Shown: one piece after another, positions 22,553 to 30,335 of the stretch | Numbering within the stretch: the first letter of the stretch is position 1 | How the letters are laid out: every line of letters starts with the position of its first letter | Assembly: GCA_900546485.1 (NCBI GenBank) | Contig: URDK01000028.1 | Coordinates: forward strand, 1 to 30,335 | Direction of reading: 5' to 3' | Length of the DNA stretch: 30,335 nt | DNA from: an uncultured Eubacteriales bacterium | GTDB lineage: Bacteria; Bacillota; Clostridia; Oscillospirales; Oscillospiraceae | Notes under the pieces: model-generated | The model's database searches: none | Seen by the model: the letters and a program-made list of their open reading frames with translations, nothing else | What the model was told of the DNA's origin: nothing | Program-made: the position numbers and the translations under genes

Positions 22553-22759
22553 ATGATGCGTATCAGTTACAATAAGCTGTGGAAGATGCTTATAGATAAA
22601 GGGATGAAAAAAAGCGACTTGAAGGAAAAAACTGGCATTAGTTCTGCTTCCCTTGCAAAGCTTGGCAAAGGGGACAACATTACCACAGATGTTTTGCTGC
22701 GTATCTGCGAGGTAATGGATTGCCGTATAGAAGATATTCTTGAAACTATCAGAGAATAG
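22553..22759 (+). CDS. Small XRE-family (Cro/C1) regulator
   Basis: This 68-aa protein is a single Cro/C1-type helix-turn-helix domain: YNKLWKMLIDKGMKKSDL, KTGISSASLAKLGKGDNITT, LLRICEVMDCRIEDILE. ATG ATG occurs at 22553 and 22556; GGGAGGG lies upstream, so either could be used. Proteins of this kind often autoregulate plasmid- or island-borne operons. It is 32 bases upstream of hsdR on the same strand and its promoter carries a dyad, so it may control the restriction operon in the manner of a C protein; this is inferred. Confidence 0.85.
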   Translation: MMRISYNKLWKMLIDKGMKKSDLKEKTGISSASLAKLGKGDNITTDVLLRICEVMDCRIEDILETIRE

Positions 22760-22791
22760 CCAACACTAAGAAATGATTAGGAGGTTTTGCT

Positions 22792-25128
22792 ATGACGATA
22801 TTGGGCAAAAAACAGATGTCCGAAGAAGACATCAAATTAAACTTCATAACTCCGGTCATTCAGAGAGGTTGGAAAGGTCATATCACGATGGAGACCAGAA
22901 TCACAGATGGTCGCATCAACATCAGAGGCAATATCGTGGCTCGCAGCAAACCCAAGTTTGCCGATTATTTGCTGTACTTAAACGATGGCAAGCCGATTGC
23001 CGTTGTGGAAGCAAAGGATAACAACCATTCTGTATCTCATGGATTACAGCAAGCGATGACATATGCTCAGATGATGGACTTGCCGTTTGCATATTCGTCA
23101 AACGGCGACGCTTTCTATGAGCATGATTTTCTGACCGGACAGGAACAGCAGATTGAATTGGAAAAATTCCCGACACAGGATGAGCTGATTGCACGCTATT
23201 ATGCGGAACTGAATGGTGGCAAGGGCATTTCCGAGCAGGAAAAGAAAATTGTAGCCCAGCCCTACTATTCCTCTCAAAGTACCTATCCGCCAAGATACTA
23301 TCAGCGAAACGCTGTGAACAGAACGGTGGAAGCAATCGCAAGAGGACAACAGAGATTACTGCTTGTTATGGCTACTGGAACCGGCAAAACCTATACAGCT
23401 TTTCAGATTGTCTATCGTCTGCTTCGTTCTGACCTGAAAAAGAGGATCTTATATCTGGCAGACCGCAACATTCTGGTTGACCAGAGTATTTTGCAGGACT
23501 TCGCCCCTCTTGAAAAGACCATCTACAAGGTGGACTTTTCGGATAAGGAGTGTCTGAGCAAGATTGCTTCCCATGAAGTGAACTTTGCTCTCTACCATCA
23601 GATGGTAGGTAAGAATGACGAAGAACATTTCCGGCAGATACCGGCAGAATATTTCGACCTTATCATTGTAGACGAGTGTCACCGTGGTAGTGCCAAGGAG
23701 GATAGTAACTGGCGTAAGGTTCTGGAGTATTTTGCTTCGGCAACGCAGATCGGCATGACCGCTACCCCGAAAGAGAGCGAAAAGGTATCTAACATCGACT
23801 ACTTTGGGGAGCCGGTTTATAGTTACAGCTTAAAACAGGGCATTGAGGACGGCTTCCTTGCCCCGTTTAAGGTCATCAATATCACAACCAACATCGGAGA
23901 CGGCTGGAGACCATACCAGGGGCAGACCGATATTTTCGGCAATGTCATTGAAGACCGCATTTACAACAACCGGGATTACGATTACACCATCATTCTCCAA
24001 GATCGCATTGATGAGGTTGCCAGGGAGATTACGGAATATCTGAAAAGCACCGACAGAATGCAGAAAACTATCGTGTTCTGCGCTTCTGAAGACCATGCAG
24101 AGCGCATGAGAATTGCCCTTGTCAACTGCAATCAGGATATGGTGAAGGAGAATCCGGACTATTGCGTGAGAATTACCGGCTCAGATGTGTACGGAAAATC
24201 CAAACTTGACTATTTCATCTCTGTATCCGAACCATATCCCGTTATTGCAACAACCTCGGAACTGCTTTCCACCGGTGCAGACTGTAAGATGACCAAGCTC
24301 ATTGTTCTCGACAAGACCGTTGAGAGTATGACTACCTTCAAGCAGATTATTGGACGAGGAACCCGTATCAGAGAAAAGGACGGCAAGACCCATTTTGTCG
24401 TGATGGATTTTCGGAATGTGACAAGGCTGTTTACTGACCCTGACTGGGACGGTCCGGTTGAGCAGGATGAGGGCTTCCAGCATGGCGGCTGCAAGCCGAA
24501 AGGCGAAGGTCACGGTGGTGGTGATAAGAATCCTCCCGAGGACCCTGTGGAAACACCCATCGTTGACAAGGACGGCTGCAAGGTAAAGATTATCAACAAA
24601 ACCGTTTCAGTCTATGATGCGAATGGAAAGTTGCTCCGGCAGGAAGATATTATTGACTACACCAGAACCAACATCAAGGGTGAATACGCTTCTCTGTCCG
24701 ATTTTATCCGTAAGTGGAAATCATCGGACAAAAAGAAAACTATTGAGGAATCTTTCACGGCGATGGGCATTGACCTAAAAGCATTAAAGGTAGACCAAGG
24801 TATGGAAGATGTGGACGACTTCGATTTCATCTGTTATGTAGCATACGGCAAAAAACCGCTGACCCGCAAAGAGCGAGCCCGCAATGTTAAGAAAAAGGAC
24901 TTTTTCAGCAAGTATTCTGCCGAAGCGCAGGCGGTTTTGGGTATCCTTCTGGATAAATACATGAACCAGGGCATTACCGAGGTTGAGGATATTAAGGTTC
25001 TGTCTCTTGCCGATTTTGCGAACTTTGGGAAGCCCGCAAAGATCGTTAAGCTGTTTGGCGGCAAGGCGCAGTACGAAGCAGCCATTAAGGAACTGGAAGA
25101 AAATATATATGAATTTGAGGTAAGTTAA
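22792..25128 (+). CDS. hsdR: Type I restriction enzyme R subunit (EcoAI/EcoEI-like)
   Basis: HsdR translocates and cuts unmethylated DNA as part of the R2M2S complex. At 778 aa it has the compact size of the EcoAI/EcoEI (type IB) group, not the roughly 1,100 aa of EcoKI. An N-terminal PD-(D/E)xK nuclease is seen in FADYLLYLNDGKPIAVVEAK (D58, E73, K75). The SF2 helicase follows, with Walker A MATGTGKT (193-200), DECH (294-297), GMTATP (321-326) and QIIGRGTR (518-525). The C-terminal region after a Gly/Pro-rich linker (about 555-580) resembles the EcoEI R C-terminal domain. AGGAGG precedes the ATG. The stop is one base before the hsdM-S start. No truncation or lesion is seen. Confidence 0.95.
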   Translation: MTILGKKQMSEEDIKLNFITPVIQRGWKGHITMETRITDGRINIRGNIVARSKPKFADYLLYLNDGKPIAVVEAKDNNHSVSHGLQQAMTYAQMMDLPFAYSSNGDAFYEHDFLTGQEQQIELEKFPTQDELIARYYAELNGGKGISEQEKKIVAQPYYSSQSTYPPRYYQRNAVNRTVEAIARGQQRLLLVMATGTGKTYTAFQIVYRLLRSDLKKRILYLADRNILVDQSILQDFAPLEKTIYKVDFSDKECLSKIASHEVNFALYHQMVGKNDEEHFRQIPAEYFDLIIVDECHRGSAKEDSNWRKVLEYFASATQIGMTATPKESEKVSNIDYFGEPVYSYSLKQGIEDGFLAPFKVINITTNIGDGWRPYQGQTDIFGNVIEDRIYNNRDYDYTIILQDRIDEVAREITEYLKSTDRMQKTIVFCASEDHAERMRIALVNCNQDMVKENPDYCVRITGSDVYGKSKLDYFISVSEPYPVIATTSELLSTGADCKMTKLIVLDKTVESMTTFKQIIGRGTRIREKDGKTHFVVMDFRNVTRLFTDPDWDGPVEQDEGFQHGGCKPKGEGHGGGDKNPPEDPVETPIVDKDGCKVKIINKTVSVYDANGKLLRQEDIIDYTRTNIKGEYASLSDFIRKWKSSDKKKTIEESFTAMGIDLKALKVDQGMEDVDDFDFICYVAYGKKPLTRKERARNVKKKDFFSKYSAEAQAVLGILLDKYMNQGITEVEDIKVLSLADFANFGKPAKIVKLFGGKAQYEAAIKELEENIYEFEVS

Positions 25129-25129
25129 T

Positions 25130-27385
25130 ATGGCGATGCAATCGGGATTTATAAAACGAATCAGAGATATTATGCGTATGGACGCAGGCATCAATGGCGA
25201 TGCCCAGAGAATTGAGCAGATGGTTTGGATGCTCTTTCTGAAAGTCTATGACGCAAAGGAAGATGATTGGGAACTGAATGAGGACGATTACGAATCCATC
25301 ATTCCCGAAGACCTTAGATGGAGAAATTGGGCGAAAGCAGACAGCAACGGTCACGCAATGACCGGAGACAAGCTGTTGAACTTTGTCAATAACACTTTGT
25401 TCCCTGTGCTGAAAGGCAACGATGTAAAAGACGGCGATGTTGTTCTCTATAAGGGTATACAAGTAACTCCCAGTACTCCAATGAAGAAAGCCATCGTTAA
25501 GTCTACTTTTGAGGATGCAAACAACTATATGAAGGATGGTGTTTATCTTCGCCAGGTCATCGATGTCATTGACGAAATCGAGTTCGATGATGTCAAGGAA
25601 AGCCATGCCTTCGGATTTGTTTATGAGGAAATTCTGCGTGAACTGCAATCTGCTGGTTCTTCCGGTGAGTTCTACACACCAAGAGCCGTTACCGAGTTTA
25701 TGGCGTTGATGATTAAGCCCCAGCTTGGCGAAAAGATGGCAGACTTTGCTTGTGGCACAGGTGGCTTCATTACTTCTTGGTTGGGACAGCTTTCAAAGCA
25801 AGTGACCGATACCACCACGCAAAAGCAGCTCGACGATAGCATTTACGGAATTGAGAAAAAACCATTTCCGTACCTACTTTGTGTAACAAATATGCTGTTG
25901 CACGATATTGATATTCCTAACATTTATCACACCAACTCACTAAAGCACAATCTACTGGACTATACCGACGATGACAAGTTTGATGTTATTCTTATGAATC
26001 CTCCCTATGGTGGCCACGAGGATAAGTCCATTCAAGGTTTCTTTCCCGATGATTTGGCAAGTTCTGAGACCGCAGATCTCTTTATGGGGGTTATCATGCA
26101 CAGATTAAAGGAAAAAGGGCGCTGTGCTGTAGTAATTTCCGATGGCTTTCTGTTCAGCGTTGATGATTTAGCAAAAGTCAACCTAAAGAAAAAGCTATTA
26201 CAAGAATTCAATCTACATACGGTCATTCGTCTGCCAGGAAATGTCTTTGCTCCATATACTGATATTCCTACAAACTTGTTGTTCTTTGATAAGACAGGAG
26301 CAACTAAAGAAACATGGTTCTACCGTCTTGATATGCCCGAAGGAATTAAGCATTTTTCAAAAACGAAGCCGATGGAATTAAAGCACTTCGACCCAGTCAT
26401 AGCTTGGTGGGATAACAGGGTGGAAATAAAAGACCCGGTTAGGGAGGATTCCTTGGTTGAAACATGGAAATCGCAATGTGTACCAGCAAAGGCAATAGCT
26501 GAAAACGGGTATGCTTTGAGTTATTGCAATTTCCCCAACAAAGAACGAGTTGTACTTACTCCCGACGAGTTGCTTGAAGATTATATTAGTAAGAGAGAGG
26601 CTCTCAATAAGCAGCTTAATAAAGCAACGGAGGAACTACATGGATATTTGTCGGGAAGTTATTCTGGAGATATTGGCAAGGTGGGGCTATATGCAAAGCG
26701 CTTAGCTGAACTTAACAGTCAATTCCCTGTTGATATGCGATATTCCTTGCTTAAAGCGGCTGTAAAAGGTGCATTAACAGAACAGCTTGAAACAGATTCG
26801 GCCGTTTCAATACCTTCTGTACCTGATGATGTTGAGGTTCCATATGATATTCCTTCCACTTGGAAATGGGCATATTTGAAAAATGCTTGTGTGTATTTGC
26901 AGAGAGGTAAATCACCCAAGTATTCTCCGGTAGAACAAATTCCAGTCATTGCTCAAAAATGCAATCAATGGAGTGGATTTCAGCTTGAAAAAGCACAGTT
27001 CATTGAACCGAGCACTCTTTCTGCCTATACCAAGGAACGAATCCTTCAAGACGGGGATATTATGATAAATTCGACCGGTCTCGGCACATTAGGTAGAATT
27101 GCAATATATCCAGCAGACAAAAATCCTTATGGCATTGCCGTTGCAGACAGCCATGTTACTGTTGTCAGATTAGACCGAAACATCATGTTGCCAGAATTTT
27201 TCTATATGTATTGGGCAAACCCAAGCGTTCAATTCGTGATTGAGAGTCAAGCAACAGGTTCAACAAAACAAAAGGAATTGGGGCTGAAAACCATCCAGAG
27301 TTATCTAATCCCCGTTCCACCTATCGAGGAACAAACAAGAATTATAGAAAAACTACACACGTTGCTACCGGCGTGCGAGATGTAA
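25130..27385 (+). CDS. hsdM: HsdM-HsdS fusion: N6-adenine methylase with one target-recognition domain
   Basis: The 751-aa protein joins a type I modification subunit to half a specificity subunit. The N-terminal HsdM helices (about 1-150) lead to SGEFYTPR (178-185), the SAM loop DFACGTGGF (205-213) and the catalytic NPPYGG (290-295). A helical region (about 478-555; LLKAAVKGALTEQL is the HsdS conserved-region type) leads to one TRD (about 575-730; PSTWKWAYL ... RGKSPKY ... NSTGLGTLG) ending in PVPPIEEQTRIIEKLHTLLP, where a complete HsdS would continue with a second half. Two copies would recognise a palindromic or symmetric site. It begins one base after hsdR. ATG occurs at 25130 and 25136. 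No separate hsdS is present downstream. Confidence 0.92.
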   Translation: MAMQSGFIKRIRDIMRMDAGINGDAQRIEQMVWMLFLKVYDAKEDDWELNEDDYESIIPEDLRWRNWAKADSNGHAMTGDKLLNFVNNTLFPVLKGNDVKDGDVVLYKGIQVTPSTPMKKAIVKSTFEDANNYMKDGVYLRQVIDVIDEIEFDDVKESHAFGFVYEEILRELQSAGSSGEFYTPRAVTEFMALMIKPQLGEKMADFACGTGGFITSWLGQLSKQVTDTTTQKQLDDSIYGIEKKPFPYLLCVTNMLLHDIDIPNIYHTNSLKHNLLDYTDDDKFDVILMNPPYGGHEDKSIQGFFPDDLASSETADLFMGVIMHRLKEKGRCAVVISDGFLFSVDDLAKVNLKKKLLQEFNLHTVIRLPGNVFAPYTDIPTNLLFFDKTGATKETWFYRLDMPEGIKHFSKTKPMELKHFDPVIAWWDNRVEIKDPVREDSLVETWKSQCVPAKAIAENGYALSYCNFPNKERVVLTPDELLEDYISKREALNKQLNKATEELHGYLSGSYSGDIGKVGLYAKRLAELNSQFPVDMRYSLLKAAVKGALTEQLETDSAVSIPSVPDDVEVPYDIPSTWKWAYLKNACVYLQRGKSPKYSPVEQIPVIAQKCNQWSGFQLEKAQFIEPSTLSAYTKERILQDGDIMINSTGLGTLGRIAIYPADKNPYGIAVADSHVTVVRLDRNIMLPEFFYMYWANPSVQFVIESQATGSTKQKELGLKTIQSYLIPVPPIEEQTRIIEKLHTLLPACEM

Positions 27386-27415
27386 CCATGTGTAGGCAAG
27401 AAAGGGCGTGAGAGT

Positions 27416-28726
27416 ATGTATTCGAGAACAGGTTGGGCGTATAGCAAGGAGTTTTTCTGCGGAGCCGATACAAGAAACTACTTTGCATCTTCATATAACA
27501 ACATAAAGAACGAAGTGGAACAAATGAGCGATGCCGAAATTGTATCCTGTGACTTCCAAGAGTGGTCTACCTACCTTGCCGATAAGTACGCTATTACCCC
27601 TATTACGCTTTTTGAAACAAACATCGAAAGAACGTTGACCGAAACCAAGGTCAAGCGTGCAAACCCTTTTCGTGGACATCCCCTCGAAAGGGACTTCTTT
27701 GAGATAGATGGAGTTTGTGTAACTTTCAAAATACCCTTTGACGGCAATCCAGACTTGTTTGAATTACAGCCGAGCAGTCGAATTCTTACAAGATTCAGAA
27801 CTGAGCGATTTGTTGCACCGCATGGAGATGACTGTGGTAGCTTCACACTTGATTTTGAATATACCAGACAGGAGCTTCAAGATAAAGGCGAGAAAATGCT
27901 TGAATATGTTCAAAAGCAGTTCGACCATAATTTTGGAAGCTACAAAACGATGATTGGTTATGTAAACGCAGAAGTAGCTTCATACAACAACGGATTGAAT
28001 GCTTCAGCTTTGAAGCTATTGGAAGAACGAAAGAAAAAAGCAGATTCTTTTTCTGCTATTAGTGCTGCTTTGCAAATTCCATTGACTACCAGCAAGAACG
28101 CACCAAATACCAAACCGATACCGTTAAAGAGGATTGTTCGTCAGCCATCTGCAAAACCTACAATCCCTCCCACTCCTACTGAGCCATACATTAGCGATGG
28201 AGATTATGAGAACATCAATAACATCATCTCAATGTGTGGTACGACAATGGAAAAAACCGCACGAACATATTACGCAAATACCGAAGAAGAACTCAGAGAC
28301 CATCTGTTAGCCGCTTTGAATACACATTACGAAGCTGCTACTGGCGAGACTTTCAGAAAAATCGGAAAAACGGATATTCATATCGAGTTTGAAAACAAGG
28401 CAGCGTTTATCGGCGAGTGTAAGATTTGGCACGGCGAGCGTATGTTCCAAGATGCAATTCAGCAGGTTATCAACTATTCGACATGGAGAGATCTGAAAGT
28501 CTCTGTGATTATTTTCAATAAAGAAAATAAATCATTCCAGCCTATTCTCGCTAAGATCCAATCGTGGGTTGATACAAATAGCGCATCTTACACGCAGCCG
28601 CAAGCAAACATTTGGAAGTGTAAGTATCATCGTCAAGATATGAATGTGGACATTCAGTTGACAATTTTGGTATTCGACCTTTATGTGGACAAGTCTCAGT
28701 TCAAAGACCCACGATACGACAACTAA
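27416..28726 (+). CDS. Uncharacterised RM-linked protein with C-terminal PD-(D/E)xK-like domain
   Basis: I do not recognise this 436-aa protein as a named family. The N-terminal half (about 1-215) is mixed alpha/beta with a charged helix rich in E/K (about 150-210). A Pro/Lys-rich linker (about 223-258) leads to a C-terminal domain of about 170 residues. There an Glu-bearing helix (EELRDHLLAALNTHY, E291/E292), D320 in GKTDIHIEF, E334-C-K336 in FIGECKIW and Q349/Q350 match the order E - D - ExK - Q of PD-(D/E)xK nucleases of the Mrr/HsdR class. It follows the HsdM-S gene after 30 bases, with AAAGGGCG upstream of the ATG, and is followed by the operon terminator. I infer a third, nuclease-like component of the restriction system. 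It could be a regulator or a modification-dependent nuclease. Confidence 0.8.
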   Translation: MYSRTGWAYSKEFFCGADTRNYFASSYNNIKNEVEQMSDAEIVSCDFQEWSTYLADKYAITPITLFETNIERTLTETKVKRANPFRGHPLERDFFEIDGVCVTFKIPFDGNPDLFELQPSSRILTRFRTERFVAPHGDDCGSFTLDFEYTRQELQDKGEKMLEYVQKQFDHNFGSYKTMIGYVNAEVASYNNGLNASALKLLEERKKKADSFSAISAALQIPLTTSKNAPNTKPIPLKRIVRQPSAKPTIPPTPTEPYISDGDYENINNIISMCGTTMEKTARTYYANTEEELRDHLLAALNTHYEAATGETFRKIGKTDIHIEFENKAAFIGECKIWHGERMFQDAIQQVINYSTWRDLKVSVIIFNKENKSFQPILAKIQSWVDTNSASYTQPQANIWKCKYHRQDMNVDIQLTILVFDLYVDKSQFKDPRYDN

Positions 28727-28741
28727 ATAAATGACCAAGAC

Positions 28742-28775
28742 AAAAGGCACGAGCTTTTTATAGTTCGTGCCTTTT
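28742..28775 (+). terminator. Rho-independent terminator of the restriction operon
   Basis: AAAAGGCACGA pairs with TCGTGCCTTTT around a 12-nt loop, 15 bases after the stop codon. Confidence 0.9.
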
Positions 28776-29025
28776 GTCATATCGGTTTTGCGTCCAATAC
28801 ATCATTTTGATGCATTGCCGTCCCTGCCGCAGCAGTGTGGCGAGAGAATTCCCATGTGAGAGAGCACGGAATTTTTACTCGTCACATCACGGCACAGCTT
28901 GAAATTTTTGCAATGTTCCAACAAAAAAAGAGAGCATGTGCTGTGACATTTTCGAAAAAATGGTCGGACATGGGAAAACGCAGTTTTTCTGTGTAAGCAC
29001 CATTTGAGAGAAAATAACAGGGTAT

Positions 29026-29047
29026 CCAAAGGGGACTATCCCCTTGG
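29026..29047. repeat. Hairpin 1, CCAA/GGGG type
   Basis: CCAA(A)GGGG pairs with CCCCTTGG around a 5-nt loop. It shares its sequence pattern with hairpin 2, 11 bases downstream. Confidence 0.7.
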
Positions 29048-29057
29048 CTCTGGGTTT

Positions 29058-29086
29058 CCAATAGGGGCGAGCAGCACCCCTGTTGG
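29058..29086. repeat. Hairpin 2, CCAATAGGGG stem
   Basis: CCAATAGGGG (29058-29067) pairs with CCCCTGTTGG (29077-29086) around a 9-nt loop, with one T-G wobble. Tandem similar stems suggest recognition by one protein. Confidence 0.75.
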
Positions 29087-29217
29087 CACACGATTTTCCG
29101 CAGGAAAGTCTAGTGTGTTATACCTTTGCTTCCGGCTGACGCCGGGAAGGGATTGGCTGCGGCATCTGCAATCTGGGCAGATGGACGGTAGACAGACGCT
29201 TCCCGGTGGCAGTAGGG

Positions 29218-29289
29218 CAGGCGGATTTCGTACACCCATGGATGAAATCAGGATTTGCACAGCGGACAAAATCCGCCTGACCGGAAAAG
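29218..29289. repeat. Spaced 11-bp perfect inverted repeat
   Basis: CAGGCGGATTT (29218-29228) and AAATCCGCCTG (29279-29289), 50 bases apart. It lies just downstream of the zinc-ribbon gene stop on the minus strand and may be a terminator-like structure or a protein site. Confidence 0.6.
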
Positions 29290-29338
29290 GAAGCAGAGGT
29301 ATATCAACTCCCGTCCCGCCGCAGCGACAGCACCCTCG

Positions 29339-30250
29339 TTAGTTCGTTTCCCCCTTGGATTTCTCACGGCTTTTGTAGACATTATATTGGTTCTTACACC
29401 GGGCACTGCAAAATGTAGCGTTGGATCGACTGCCCAGAAACACCTTCTGGCAGTGCTTGCACAGGCGTAGGGGCTGGTCATCGTCCACCAGCATGAAACT
29501 GAACATTATTTGGATGCCCAACAGAAGCGAATGAAAGTCCCAATAAATGGTGGGCTTATCCAGCAGCTCGATGTGGTAGCTGGGGGCGATTCCGCCGAAG
29601 GCAGCCATAGCCTTGCGGTACAGTCCCCGTGCATCTTCATCTATGGAGTCATAATCATTGTAGTAGAGAATGGACGTGGACAGGGTGAATGCCCAATCCT
29701 TGAACTGCTGGGCAACCCAGTCGTAGGGTTCCGCATATTCCCGCTGGAAGCTCATGTTCTTCGCCATCGGCTCGTCCATGAAGGTCATGGTCAGGGCAAC
29801 CATCGTACGGTCACCGGACACATTCCATGTGGATTCAATGCCCTTCTTCACCACGTCCAGCTGGTCGAAGGGGTAAAACAGGGACAGATATTTGTCTGTC
29901 GCCATGGATTCTTCCTTAATGAAGTGGTTTTTTGGCAGGTATACCGCCTCATAGTCCATAAAGGACGGCGTGGTGGGCAGGGCGGTCATCAGCCCCAACA
30001 GGCCGTACCGGGTGATAAACTCCATTATCGTCTTTTCCACTTCTGCTTCCGGCTTGCGCCCCATCATCAGCATCCCCACATTCAGCGCATCCAGCACAAT
30101 GTTGGGGACCTCTTTCAGCGGATTGTAGACATCCGGTTTTGCACTCTTGCCGGGGGTGATGTACTGTTTGCCATCTTCCGCTGTTTTCATCTCATAGTGA
30201 TCGTACCGCACCCAATGGGAACGGGACTGTTCAAATAAATTTTTCATCAT
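29339..30250 (-). CDS. Zinc-ribbon protein of unknown function (DUF6076-like)
   Basis: The 303-aa protein has no signal or clear membrane segment. A predominantly helical body precedes a C-terminal zinc ribbon, C264-x2-C267 ... C281-x3-C285 (CKHCQKVF ... FCSARCKNQY), ending in a Lys/Arg/Ser-rich tail. This combination resembles clostridial proteins annotated DUF6076, though I cannot confirm that by search. ATG ATG occurs at 30250 and 30247; AAGGAGAAAGGG lies upstream. It is the second gene of a minus-strand pair, 31 bases after the partial gene at 30282. Similar proteins are typical of island or element DNA. The role is unknown; nucleic-acid binding through the ribbon is plausible. Confidence 0.8.
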   Translation of the reverse strand: MMKNLFEQSRSHWVRYDHYEMKTAEDGKQYITPGKSAKPDVYNPLKEVPNIVLDALNVGMLMMGRKPEAEVEKTIMEFITRYGLLGLMTALPTTPSFMDYEAVYLPKNHFIKEESMATDKYLSLFYPFDQLDVVKKGIESTWNVSGDRTMVALTMTFMDEPMAKNMSFQREYAEPYDWVAQQFKDWAFTLSTSILYYNDYDSIDEDARGLYRKAMAAFGGIAPSYHIELLDKPTIYWDFHSLLLGIQIMFSFMLVDDDQPLRLCKHCQKVFLGSRSNATFCSARCKNQYNVYKSREKSKGETN

Positions 30251-30281
30251 ACACGCCCTTTCTCCTTAATCGTCCCAATTA

Positions 30282-30335
30282 TCAGGGGCGGTTTTTCTTT
30301 TTTCTGCGCTTGGTCTTGTTCTCCCGCCGGATCAC
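30282..30335 (-). CDS. 3' end of an unidentified gene with very basic C-terminus (partial)
   Basis: The last 17 codons before a TGA at 30282-30284 read VIRRENKTKRRKKKNRP on the minus strand. The strongly basic tail suggests a nucleic-acid-binding protein. No more can be said, as the rest lies beyond the window. It probably shares a transcript with the zinc-ribbon gene. Confidence 0.5.
   Translation of the reverse strand: MIRRENKTKRRKKKNRP

Larger units (their letters stand above)
28776..29338. other. Non-coding, hairpin-rich stretch; candidate oriT or control region
   Basis: This gene-free stretch holds several dyads: TTCCCATGT (28849-28857) and ACATGGGAA (28968-28976); CCAAAGGGG-CCCCTTGG (29026-29047, one bulged A); CCAATAGGGG-CCCCTGTTGG (29058-29086); CATCTGC-GCAGATG (29163-29183); and CAGGCGGATTT (29218-29228) with AAATCCGCCTG (29279-29289). 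The plus-strand open frame 29004-29342 has no ribosome site or protein-like sequence, so I do not call it. No relaxase is nearby, so the origin of transfer idea is only a possibility. Confidence 0.4.
22258..30335. mobile_element. Putative genomic island (defence/conjugative-type cargo), right end not seen
   Basis: The DNA beyond rlmD is AT-richer and has different codon use. It carries an XRE regulator, a type I restriction-modification operon, hairpin-rich non-coding DNA and a zinc-ribbon gene pair. No integrase, relaxase or transposase is visible, so this is an inference from composition and cargo; it may be composite, since 29339-30335 is less AT-rich than the hsd genes. Confidence 0.5.

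Noticed and set aside
29004..29342. 112-codon plus-strand frame in the hairpin region
   Set aside because: There is no ribosome site, and the sequence is rich in Gly, Arg, Ser and Pro without structure. It spans inverted repeats, so non-coding DNA is more likely.
22258..30335. Phage, integrase, transposase or CRISPR content in the island
   Set aside because: No tyrosine or serine recombinase motifs, phage structural genes, IS ends or regularly spaced repeats were seen in the window.

Overview
The window looks like a chromosome segment of a moderately high-GC, Gram-positive clostridial anaerobe, probably a gut Oscillospiraceae-type Firmicute. The evidence is the RNase J, the rubrerythrin, the DUF3048 and UPF0340 (YwlG-type) proteins, the many strong AGGAGG ribosome sites, rho-independent hairpins with T tracts, and frequent ATA isoleucine codons in GC-rich genes. 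The exact genus cannot be told from the sequence alone.

Layout. 1-2135: the end of a left-handed beta-helix acyltransferase, a phosphoglucosamine-mutase-type enzyme and a second, paralogous acyltransferase, probably for an amino-sugar nucleotide. 2377-3673: rpe and recR. 3754-7844: RNase J followed by a MalY/PatB-type C-S lyase, an M19 dipeptidase and an ArsC-like thiol protein; the last three are coupled by ATGA overlaps. 7910-13536: a metabolic module with DUF169 protein, GntP-like permease and SDR on the minus strand, divergent from an old-yellow-enzyme/FadH-type flavoenzyme and an HxlR regulator, with a 26-bp inverted repeat in the shared control region. 13589-14027: decayed gene remnants. 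14091-20497: a membrane-anchored XRE regulator, a RarD-like exporter, a DUF3048 lipoprotein, the UPF0340 gene, secG, a tiny lipoprotein, rubrerythrin and a CapA-type surface protein. 20629-22257: rlmD, apparently leaderless, with a C-terminal tail of about 92 residues beyond the normal end.

From the end of rlmD onward the composition shifts to AT-richer DNA with different codon use, and this looks like an acquired island. It holds a small XRE regulator with an operator-like inverted repeat, a compact EcoAI/EcoEI-like HsdR, an HsdM fused to a single HsdS target-recognition domain, and a 436-aa protein whose C-terminus looks like an extra PD-(D/E)xK nuclease. These read as one operon closed by a terminator. 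Beyond it are about 560 bp of hairpin-rich non-coding DNA, then a minus-strand pair encoding a zinc-ribbon protein and the basic tail of a truncated gene. No integrase, relaxase, transposase, CRISPR array, tRNA or rRNA was recognised.

The best candidates for something undescribed are the HsdR / HsdM-S(half) / PD-(D/E)xK defence operon and the DUF169-permease-SDR-flavoenzyme-HxlR module. All family assignments are from reading motifs; no database search was run.
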